23,355 bases of DNA, taken from contig CAZUMR010000047.1 in the NCBI GenBank assembly GCA_964622075.1, positions 1 through 23,355 of the forward strand, read 5' to 3'. Origin of the DNA: WAPX01 sp964622075. Lineage in GTDB: Archaea > Halobacteriota > Archaeoglobi > Archaeoglobales > Archaeoglobaceae. The notes beneath the pieces are model-generated. The model ran no database searches and was not told the origin of the DNA. It saw only the letters and a list, made by a program, of their open reading frames with translations. Position 1 is the stretch's first letter; each line of letters opens with the position of its first letter. The position numbers and the translations under genes were made by a program. Of this stretch, positions 14,530-21,245 are shown in pieces.

Positions 14530-15516
14530 TCACCTCCCGTAAAAACAGTCTCCCGAAAAGACTCTTATCGTTTTCTCCCCGCTTTCAAGAATGAGTGCTC
14601 CCCTCTCGTCGATTCCCCTTGCAATTCCCCTGTATCTGACTCCAGCAGACGTTACCTCCACAGTCCTGCCAAGCATTGGTTTTGCCATTTCAAGCCACTC
14701 TTTCCTGATTTTTTCCCAATCCTCTGGAAGGGTGCTGAGGTAATCAAAAAGGCTTGAGATTACCTCCATGCTAACATCTTTAAGACTAACCCTTACTCCT
14801 TCCTCCCAAAGACTTGTTGCCCGGATTTTGCAGGTTTCTTTACAAGCGTCCTGTACCCTGTTCCTCACGTTAATGCCTACGCCCACTATAACCCAAAGCC
14901 TCTCCGTCTCACCAACAAGTTCGCAGAGAATGCCACACACTTTCTTCCCGTTGAGCATTACGTCATTTGGCCACTTCAGATAGACATCGGCAAATTTCCT
15001 GAGGGCTTTGCAAACGGCAACGCCAGCACACAGAGTTACCTTGGGCACATCCTCAACACCGAACCCAGAGTCAACGCCTGCACCGAAAGAAGAGCTCAGG
15101 GAGAAGTAGAGACCTCCCTCATCGCTGAACCACTTCCTTCCAAGCCTTCCCCTTCCGCTCGTTTGAGTCTTTGCAATAGCGAATGCTTTAACTCCTCTCT
15201 CAGAAACGAGCTTTTTTAAAAACGTGTTTGTGGAATCTACTGTCTCGAAGTAGTAAAACTCCTCCACTCCCCTTGAAAAGCAGAGAGAGGCTAGCTCATA
15301 AACAGGTATTTCCGGCTCTGAGGTCAGCGTATAGCCAACACCCTTTACTGCCTCCACGCAGTATCCAGAGTTTCTTATCTTTTCTATCGCCTTCCAGACT
15401 GCAGTCCTGCTTATTCCAGCTTTTTCTGCAAGTTCAGCTCCAGATATCCGGCCAGATTTCCTGAGCTCCTCAAAAACGACAACAGACGTTTCTCCTTTCA
15501 ATATCCTTACCTTCAC
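14530..15516 (-). CDS. birA: Biotin-protein ligase with N-terminal winged-helix (BirA)
   Basis: BirA makes biotinyl-AMP and attaches biotin to acceptor lysines. With the N-terminal HTH it can also repress genes. The 328 residues show a winged helix at about 8-65 (ISGAELAEKAGISRTAVWKAI), the biotinyl-AMP site GRGRLGR at 121-127, KWPND at 181-185, and a C-terminal beta domain. It is therefore the bifunctional class, able in principle to sense biotin and regulate transcription. The start is a GTG at 15516 without a ribosome-binding site. A TATA palindrome shared with ubiX ends 18 nt upstream, a little close for a leaderless start, so a slightly later start cannot be excluded. A zinc-ribbon gene follows immediately. 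Confidence 0.94.
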   Translation of the reverse strand: MKVRILKGETSVVVFEELRKSGRISGAELAEKAGISRTAVWKAIEKIRNSGYCVEAVKGVGYTLTSEPEIPVYELASLCFSRGVEEFYYFETVDSTNTFLKKLVSERGVKAFAIAKTQTSGRGRLGRKWFSDEGGLYFSLSSSFGAGVDSGFGVEDVPKVTLCAGVAVCKALRKFADVYLKWPNDVMLNGKKVCGILCELVGETERLWVIVGVGINVRNRVQDACKETCKIRATSLWEEGVRVSLKDVSMEVISSLFDYLSTLPEDWEKIRKEWLEMAKPMLGRTVEVTSAGVRYRGIARGIDERGALILESGEKTIRVFSGDCFYGR

Positions 15517-15534
15517 AACTCAAGTTCGTCAGTG

Positions 15535-15542
15535 TTATATAA
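15535..15542. promoter_or_regulatory. Palindromic TATA box shared by birA and ubiX
   Basis: TTATATAA is its own reverse complement and sits in a 49-bp divergent gap. It is 23 nt before the ubiX ATG and 18 nt before the birA GTG, so one TATA box could serve both directions. TATAAAAGGG orientation favours ubiX. A bound BirA could affect both genes. Confidence 0.5.
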
Positions 15543-15565
15543 AAGGGCTGTGAAGTTTCCGGCAG

Positions 15566-16174
15566 ATGGGCAGTTCGAGTGCAGTTTCAAGAGTTGTTGT
15601 AGGTATAACTGGAGCATCTGGCCAGATTTACGGTTTAAAGGCAGTTCAGCTGCTGAGTGAGTTCGGAATAGAAGTCCACCTAATCGTTTCCAGAGCGGCA
15701 AAAGTTGCCATGAAAGCTGAAGGATTGAAGTGCGAGGAGTTCGAGAAGTTTGCCTTCAGAGTTTACAATGAAAACGATCTGGGAGCAAGCATTTCGAGCG
15801 GCAGTTTTTACCATGACGGCATGATTATTGCTCCATGCAGCATGAAGACGGCTTCAAGCATAGCTCACGGAATTACAGACAACCTGATAGCAAGGGCTGC
15901 AGATGTTACGTTAAAGGAGAGGAGGAGGCTCGTGCTACTCGTTAGAGAGACTCCACTGCACACCGGGCATCTCAGAACGCTCCTCACACTGAGCGAGATC
16001 GGTGCTGTTGTTATGCCACCTGTTCCAGCATTTTACATCAAACCAGAAAATCTGGATGACGTTGTGGAGCATACAGTACTCAGAGCACTGACGTTGCTTG
16101 GCGGAGAAGTTGAAAGAAAGGTTAGAGAAAAACTCAGGGAGTGGAAGGGTATACAGTCCAATAAAGTCGGGTAA
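15566..16174 (+). CDS. ubiX: Flavin prenyltransferase, UbiX family
   Basis: UbiX joins a dimethylallyl group to FMN to make prenylated FMN, the cofactor of UbiD-type decarboxylases. The 202-aa protein has the Rossmann-like start VVVGITGASGQIYG (about 10-23), the SGSFYHDGMIIAPCSMKT active region near 85-105, ERRRLVLLVRETPLH near 130 and a conserved MPPVPAFY segment near 155. These are all family features. It appears leaderless (no ribosome-binding site, TATA 23 nt away). No UbiD gene is in the window. In archaea prenyl-FMN could serve isoprenoid-quinone or mevalonate-related decarboxylation. That link is inferred. Confidence 0.93.
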   Translation: MGSSSAVSRVVVGITGASGQIYGLKAVQLLSEFGIEVHLIVSRAAKVAMKAEGLKCEEFEKFAFRVYNENDLGASISSGSFYHDGMIIAPCSMKTASSIAHGITDNLIARAADVTLKERRRLVLLVRETPLHTGHLRTLLTLSEIGAVVMPPVPAFYIKPENLDDVVEHTVLRALTLLGGEVERKVREKLREWKGIQSNKVG

Positions 16175-16230
16175 GATGCTGAGTTATCAGTCATCAATAA
16201 AGTTATTTTCCCAGCTTCCAGAGCTCAACC

Positions 16231-17406
16231 ATGCAAAAAAAGTTCGAAAAAAGGAAGCTGCTGCTAATCCCGGACGGTATGGCTGACTGGAGAAATCCAA
16301 AAACTGGAAAAACTCCTCTTGAAGAAGCAGACACTCCAAACATGGACTTTCTTGCAAAGGAGGGTGTGTGCGGTACGGCAAAAACTGTACCGGAAGGGTT
16401 TGAGCCCGGAAGTGATGTGGCAAACCTGACGATCCTTGGTGTCGATGTCAGGAAGTACTATACCGGCAGAGGGCCTATAGAGGCACTTGCAAGAGATATC
16501 AGTGCAAAGCTGGCATTCAGGTGCAATCTCGTTTACGTTGAAAATGGAATCATGGTTGACTACAGCGGGAACAGGATAGGCGATGAGGAGGCAAGGAAGG
16601 TTATAAACGCTCTTAATTCAGAACTTGGGGAAGAGAACGTAAGATTTCATTGCGGGAGGTCATACAGACACATACTCGCGATAAATGAGGATGTGGATGA
16701 TGCAGAGATAAAAAAGCTCAAAACCACCCCTCCACACGACATAATGGGAAAGAAAATTGACAGTTATCTGCCAAGAGGAAGTAAACTTGCCGAGAAGCTT
16801 GTAAAGCTGATGAAAGAATCTGAGAGGATTATGAGAGAAGTAACGGACAGAGCAAACATGATATGGCCATGGGGCGGGGGAAAAATGCCAGACTTTCCAA
16901 AGTTCAGAGACGTGTGGGGAGTAAGAGGTACAATGATTTCAGAGGTCGATTTACTGCAGGGAATAGGAAAGGGTCTTGGAATGGAGGTTGTGGAAGTTGA
17001 AGGAGTTACAGGATACGTTGATACGAACTACAAAGGTCTGGCAAAAGCTGCTCTAAGAGCTGATGACGATTTCGTGGTTCTGCATGTGGAGGGAATTGAT
17101 GAAGCTGGACACGAGGGAGATTACGAGCTGAAAGTAGAGGCCATAGAGCTGTACGACGAGAAGATAGTTGGATACATAATTGACAGAATAGACCTCGAAG
17201 AGACGTCAATCATGCTTCTGCCAGACCATCCTACACCTGTAGAAAAGAGAACTCATGTCGCAGAATCTGTGCCTTTCCTGCTTTACGGAGACGAGAAAGG
17301 AAGAAGGGACGACGTAAAAGTTTTCAGCGAGAGAGCTTGCAGGAAGGGGCTTTTCAGAAATTTGGATGGGCTAAAACTTATGAGTCTGCTTTTTGGAAGA
17401 TGCTGA
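16231..17406 (+). CDS. apgM: Cofactor-independent phosphoglycerate mutase, archaeal ApgM type
   Basis: ApgM interconverts 3- and 2-phosphoglycerate in glycolysis and gluconeogenesis using two metals and a phosphoserine intermediate. The 391 residues match the archaeal branch of the alkaline phosphatase superfamily. The first metal site is PDGMAD (D15), the probable nucleophile is S61 in GSDVANLTILG, HVEGIDEAGHEGD lies near 290, and PDHPTPVEKRTH near 330 carries the last metal ligands. The start ATG at 16231 lacks a ribosome-binding site. A TTATTTT element lies about 21 nt upstream, so a leaderless start is likely. It begins 56 bp after ubiX. The H/ACA gene converges on its 3' end from the other strand. 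Confidence 0.95.
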   Translation: MQKKFEKRKLLLIPDGMADWRNPKTGKTPLEEADTPNMDFLAKEGVCGTAKTVPEGFEPGSDVANLTILGVDVRKYYTGRGPIEALARDISAKLAFRCNLVYVENGIMVDYSGNRIGDEEARKVINALNSELGEENVRFHCGRSYRHILAINEDVDDAEIKKLKTTPPHDIMGKKIDSYLPRGSKLAEKLVKLMKESERIMREVTDRANMIWPWGGGKMPDFPKFRDVWGVRGTMISEVDLLQGIGKGLGMEVVEVEGVTGYVDTNYKGLAKAALRADDDFVVLHVEGIDEAGHEGDYELKVEAIELYDEKIVGYIIDRIDLEETSIMLLPDHPTPVEKRTHVAESVPFLLYGDEKGRRDDVKVFSERACRKGLFRNLDGLKLMSLLFGRC

Positions 17407-17424
17407 GAGAGCGTAAAATTACAG

Positions 17425-17487
17425 GGTTGTAGCTCCGCCAACCGGCCCGGGATCATGCTTTTCACCCGGGCGTGAGGGGCGGAGCCT
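17425..17487 (-). ncRNA. H/ACA guide RNA (single hairpin with K-loop)
   Basis: Read on the minus strand, the features are all in the right order. An 8-bp lower stem pairs 17485-17478 with 17439-17432. It is followed by an open pocket (CCUCAC on the 5' side, CGGUU on the 3' side) and a 7-bp GC upper stem pairing 17471-17465 with 17451-17445. The 13-nt apical loop, UGAAAAGCAUGAU, has the paired UGA elements of an L7Ae-binding K-loop. One nucleotide after the lower stem comes ACA (17430-17428). The distance from upper stem to ACA is 14 nt, the known rule for pocket-to-ACA spacing. Such RNAs guide Cbf5, Nop10, Gar1 and L7Ae to turn a specific rRNA uridine into pseudouridine. The pocket predicts a target near AACCG-UN-GUGAGG. 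A promoter lies just upstream. Confidence 0.82.
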
Positions 17488-17509
17488 GAAAGTGTATTGG
17501 CTGTTGCAG

Positions 17510-17523
17510 AATATAAACCTTTT
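17510..17523 (-). promoter_or_regulatory. Promoter of the H/ACA RNA
   Basis: On the minus strand AAAAAGG (BRE-like) runs into TTTATATT (17517-17510). The TATA box ends 22 nt before the predicted 5' end of the hairpin RNA. This argues that the RNA is made from its own promoter and is not just 3' UTR of the DHH gene. Confidence 0.65.
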
Positions 17524-17587
17524 TTACAAAAACCTTACAAGCTCACGTTTATCAGATTGCCTGACTGCTACATGACAGACCCTACTT

Positions 17588-19039
17588 TCATCGCCTCAGC
17601 TGCCTGCCAACTATTGAATCAGCCAGTTTCAGAAATTCCATTTCCGTTCCTCTCGGTATCGTTGCACCTGCAGCTATGCTGTGGCCTCCACCCTTACCAC
17701 CCACTTTTTCAGCGGCAACCCTCATGACTTCGGAGAGATCAACACCCTGCTCAACAAGTCTCTGAGTAGCCCTTGCAGAAACCTTGATGCCATCGTCGCT
17801 GTTTGCGAAAGCGATTATCGGCTTTTTCAGATTTGCCTTCGAGAAACACATCCCAGCTACTATGCCCACGATTGTATCAAGAATCATATCCTCTGCATGG
17901 AAGTACTGGATGTTTTCAAGCTCCACAATTCCAAGCTCATCAACAAGCTTTATTCCTTCAGAAAGGTTTCTTCTGTGATTTTGCAGCAGGTTTCTCGCTT
18001 TTTTAAACGCCCTTTCAAAAGTCTCCTCATCTATTCCATCGCAAACACCGAGGCAAACGTTCAGTCCAACATCTTCATGTCCATATCTCGCAGTGGCGTT
18101 TAGAAGAGTTGAGAACTCCATGGCATCCCTGAGCTCCGTTCCTTCCGGCTGGTTTCTCAGAATGTAAACCTCACCAACGAGCCTTTCAATGGAGCTGAAC
18201 GGGAAGTTGTATCTCACAAGAAGTCTGACAAGAGCTGATGTAAGTCTAACTCTCTCTTCCAGATCAAGATCAATCCACCTTCTCCAGACGTCCCCTTTCT
18301 TGGGTGGAACGTTCAAAGAATTCATAAACCTCAAAGAGCCTTCTTCATTCCCGCTTAATCCCGGTAAAAACGGATCGAAAGTGAACTCAAGCATCCTGTA
18401 AACGGGTCTCGTCTGCTTGCCAAATAGCCTGATATCCTTCGTTTTTTCGAGGACTCCTGCTTTTAGACCCTCTCCAAGTATAAGCCTGTTGTAAGATAGA
18501 AGCTTTCCAGACCTCGAATCCTGCAAATCTCCAACACACCCGACTATTGCAAGAGAGGACAGATCTCTGTTACTCTTATCCATGTACCTTGCCACGAGGT
18601 AAGCTGATGGCGCTCCGCCAAACTCATAGCTGCCATCAATCCCAAAGTCGTGAGGATTTAGCTGATACCTGACGTGTTTTAAAGGGACGTGATGGTCTGT
18701 TATAACACACTCCACACCTTTCTCCTCTATCAGGTCTATCTGTCCGCTACCGAGGTCGGTAAACCAGACGAACTTACCAGAGTCTGCAATCTCTTCAATT
18801 ACATTCCCGTCAAGCTGTTTAACGAACCTTATACCGCATTCCACTCCAGCCCTTCTTAAGGCCACAGTGGCCAAAGCCCCGGAAGTTATTCCATCAGCAT
18901 CCACATGAGTTACAACAAGAACTTCCTCCTGCTTCCTGAGCCGGGAGGCTATTTCATACGCTCTCTTGCACATCAGCCTGAATTTTTCCACTCTATTTGA
19001 GGTGATGTCATGCCCTTTCAATTTAGCCTCCCCTCTCAC
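17588..19039 (-). CDS. DHH/DHHA1 phosphoesterase, archaeal RecJ-like
   Basis: A two-domain DHH-family protein of 483 aa. The metal motifs are THVDADG at 44-50, TDLG (D95) and TDHH at 114-117. The C-terminal DHHA1 domain ends with GGKGGGHSIAAGA near 455. The layout matches archaeal RecJ homologues (such as the CMG-associated GAN and related single-strand nucleases), which degrade DNA or RNA ends with Mn2+ or Mg2+. Which substrate it takes cannot be read here. Start: GTG 19039 follows GAGAGG. A TTG at 19021 follows a better GGGAGG by 5 nt and would shorten it by six codons, with no domain change. The promoter zone upstream holds TTTAAAAGG repeats. Confidence 0.9.
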   Translation of the reverse strand: MRGEAKLKGHDITSNRVEKFRLMCKRAYEIASRLRKQEEVLVVTHVDADGITSGALATVALRRAGVECGIRFVKQLDGNVIEEIADSGKFVWFTDLGSGQIDLIEEKGVECVITDHHVPLKHVRYQLNPHDFGIDGSYEFGGAPSAYLVARYMDKSNRDLSSLAIVGCVGDLQDSRSGKLLSYNRLILGEGLKAGVLEKTKDIRLFGKQTRPVYRMLEFTFDPFLPGLSGNEEGSLRFMNSLNVPPKKGDVWRRWIDLDLEERVRLTSALVRLLVRYNFPFSSIERLVGEVYILRNQPEGTELRDAMEFSTLLNATARYGHEDVGLNVCLGVCDGIDEETFERAFKKARNLLQNHRRNLSEGIKLVDELGIVELENIQYFHAEDMILDTIVGIVAGMCFSKANLKKPIIAFANSDDGIKVSARATQRLVEQGVDLSEVMRVAAEKVGGKGGGHSIAAGATIPRGTEMEFLKLADSIVGRQLRR

Positions 19040-19082
19040 AACTGCCTCTCACGCTGATTGATGGAGCTACTAATAAAGCTTA

Positions 19083-19108
19083 TTTAAAAGGTTTAAAAGG
19101 TTGAAAGG
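19083..19108. repeat. Tandem 9-bp TTTAAAAGG repeats in promoter region
   Basis: TTTAAAAGG occurs at 19083-19091 and 19092-19100, followed by a variant TTGAAAGG at 19101-19108. On the minus strand these read as overlapping TATA-like boxes (CCTTTTAAA), with CCTTTTAAATAAG about 40 nt before the DHH start. It is probably a promoter with duplicated elements. Confidence 0.5.
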
Positions 19109-19183
19109 TTATTTAAACCAACTAATAAACAACTAAAAACTAAACAACGTAAACAGCAAAATCAGCAGATCAAAATTAGCAGA

Positions 19184-20212
19184 TCACCAATCCACAGCGT
19201 GTTTTTTCAGCTCTTTTGCGAGAACGAACGGATCGCTTGAAACAACCGATACACCTGCATAAAGCTCCATTCCACCAATATCTGCAGTCTTTGTACCCAT
19301 GTTTCCTCTGTCAACGACTCTGAGAAAAATCAGATCCTTCTCTCCAATGGCAGGCATGTAAGCTGCAACGTTAAAGCTCATCACTCCCAGAGAATAATAG
19401 CATTTCAAAACTCCTGCAAGAGGGGCTGCCATCTTTACAAGCTCATCAGACACCATCACGACCTCCTTTTCTTTTACAGGTGTGAGGTAGGCCATTACCC
19501 TTACACCGCCGCTTTCAAAACCAAGACCAAGCTTTTCGTGAATGGAAAATAAATCTTCAAGATATTCAGAGCCAAAAGAGCTTGAATACTCCTTTCTCAA
19601 TCTGAAAAGCTGTCCGGGTTTCGTGTATGGCTCCTCGGAAATTAAAGCCTGAGAATGTCCATGAATTATGCTCGCTCCTGCTCTCCAGAGGCAGTTCCAC
19701 ATAAAAAACGGATACCTGTATCTATCGTCATAAGAGTGTGCTTTCCTGAACCATTCCTCCGCAACCTGAAAAATATCTTCCACAACATCCTTTCTTGAAA
19801 CAAGAGGATTGTGTTCTTTAAAAACTATCACAGCATGCATGCAGTCGTACTTTGCTATGTTACTTGCAGTTATGCAGTGCTTTCCCTCCACCCTTCCAAA
19901 AACGTCTGAGGGTGTTCTGTTTACTGGATCACAGAATGCACAGTCCTCAACTTCAAGATTTACCTCGCTTTTTGCGTCTAAGGGCCTTTTTGCTCTGAGC
20001 TCGTTAAAAAGTGTGCTCTCCCCGCTTAACCTGTTCGTAATCCTGACTATCTTCTGCCTTTCACAGTTGCCAAACCTCTTTTCAGCCCATTCCCTTATTT
20101 TTTCTGGCAAAATTAAGTTCCCAGTGCAGACTCTAACAGAGTATATTCTGTAAAACAGTTTTTCGATTTCTCGCATCTTAACAAGCTCAACCAAGTCGGT
20201 AATCGAGTGCAT
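19184..20212 (-). CDS. GalT-like HIT-superfamily protein
   Basis: The 342-residue protein has a zinc-type CAFC pair at 91-94 and the HIT active-site signature IIHGHSQ (184-188), close to the HPHGQ of galactose-1-phosphate uridylyltransferases. It therefore probably forms a nucleotidyl-histidine intermediate on the first His/Gln pair and transfers or hydrolyses a nucleotide. No galactose genes lie nearby, so the sugar or phosphate partner is unknown and a true GalT role is not assured. ATG 20212 is preferred over a TTG at 20218. An A/T element about 26 nt upstream suggests a leaderless mRNA. Its end is 145 bp before the DHH gene, which has a separate promoter. It is divergent from mptA, with 82 bp between starts. 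Confidence 0.82.
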   Translation of the reverse strand: MHSITDLVELVKMREIEKLFYRIYSVRVCTGNLILPEKIREWAEKRFGNCERQKIVRITNRLSGESTLFNELRAKRPLDAKSEVNLEVEDCAFCDPVNRTPSDVFGRVEGKHCITASNIAKYDCMHAVIVFKEHNPLVSRKDVVEDIFQVAEEWFRKAHSYDDRYRYPFFMWNCLWRAGASIIHGHSQALISEEPYTKPGQLFRLRKEYSSSFGSEYLEDLFSIHEKLGLGFESGGVRVMAYLTPVKEKEVVMVSDELVKMAAPLAGVLKCYYSLGVMSFNVAAYMPAIGEKDLIFLRVVDRGNMGTKTADIGGMELYAGVSVVSSDPFVLAKELKKHAVDW

Positions 20213-20294
20213 GAACAAATTCTACTTCCGTTGAGTTAAGCTTTTCCAGTAACAAGTATAAAGCTTAAAAAGTTTGGCAGACTAAAGCAGGGCA

Positions 20295-21245
20295 ATGGAT
20301 CTACCAGACATACAGATGAGTTCTCCGGAAATTCCGGTAAGGTTAAACAGAGTTGGTGCAAGAAAGATAAAAAAACTCGTCCTCGTTGACAGAGGTGAGA
20401 AGAGGCCTGTTGTTCTCGTTGCAAATTTCGACGTTTTTGTCGATCTTGATGAAAGTCTGAAAGGCGTAAATCTCAGCAGAAACTTCGAGGCAATAGATGA
20501 GGTTGTGGAAAGGTTAACACTGAAGCCTGTAAAGTGGATAGAGGAGCTGACTGAAAGCATAGCTGGAGATCTGCTCAAAAGGCACGACTACGCAAGCCAC
20601 GCCGAAGTGCAGATGAGCTCTGAACTGATAATGAGAAAGAGAACTCCGGTAAGCGGGAACAGAACTCAGGAAGTTGTAAGGATATTTTCCACTTCCAAAG
20701 CTTTCAGAGGAAAAAATGTGGAGACCTGGATTGGTGTGGAGGTCTGGGGTACAACTGCCTGCCCGTGTGCTCAGGAACTCATGAGAGCGAGGGCAGAAAG
20801 GGAGCTTAAAAAGGCAGGATTCGACAAAAAAGATATAGAAAAAATTCTAAAATGTATAACGATGCCCACACACAATCAGAGGGGAAAGGCTGAAGTCTGG
20901 GTTCAGCTGAAGGGGTTCAGAATTTCATTTGAAAGGTTAATTGAAGTAGCCAAAGCTGGTATGAGCTGTGAGATATACGAGTTGCTGAAAAGAGAGGATG
21001 AAGCAGAGGTCGTTGAAATTGCACACAAAAACCCGCTGTTCGTTGAAGACAGTGTTAGAAAAATGGCCGAGAGGTGTGTGGAACTTCTGGAAAGTATAAA
21101 CGCTCCTCCGGAGACTGGTGTTATCTTAAGACAGGAAAACGAGGAAAGCATACATCAGCACAATGTTATGGCCGAAGTCGTGGCAAGTCTGGAGGAGCTA
21201 AAACAGCAGCTTAAGTGCCAGCGTTTCGATCAGTTGCATGTATAA
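20295..21245 (+). CDS. mptA: GTP cyclohydrolase MptA (GTP cyclohydrolase IV, FolE2 family)
   Basis: MptA opens GTP to 7,8-dihydroneopterin 2',3'-cyclic phosphate, the first step toward tetrahydromethanopterin, the one-carbon carrier of Archaeoglobus and methanogens. It uses Fe2+. The 316 residues contain the family marks TTACPCAQE (153-161), CITMPTHNQRG (187-197) and ESIHQHNVMAE near 296. The ATG at 20295 lacks a ribosome-binding site, and CTTAAAAAG lies about 25 nt upstream. The 3' end overlaps the convergent membrane protein gene by 35 bp. Both reading frames look genuine, so the last 11 residues of each are encoded by the shared DNA. Confidence 0.96.
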   Translation: MDLPDIQMSSPEIPVRLNRVGARKIKKLVLVDRGEKRPVVLVANFDVFVDLDESLKGVNLSRNFEAIDEVVERLTLKPVKWIEELTESIAGDLLKRHDYASHAEVQMSSELIMRKRTPVSGNRTQEVVRIFSTSKAFRGKNVETWIGVEVWGTTACPCAQELMRARAERELKKAGFDKKDIEKILKCITMPTHNQRGKAEVWVQLKGFRISFERLIEVAKAGMSCEIYELLKREDEAEVVEIAHKNPLFVEDSVRKMAERCVELLESINAPPETGVILRQENEESIHQHNVMAEVVASLEELKQQLKCQRFDQLHV

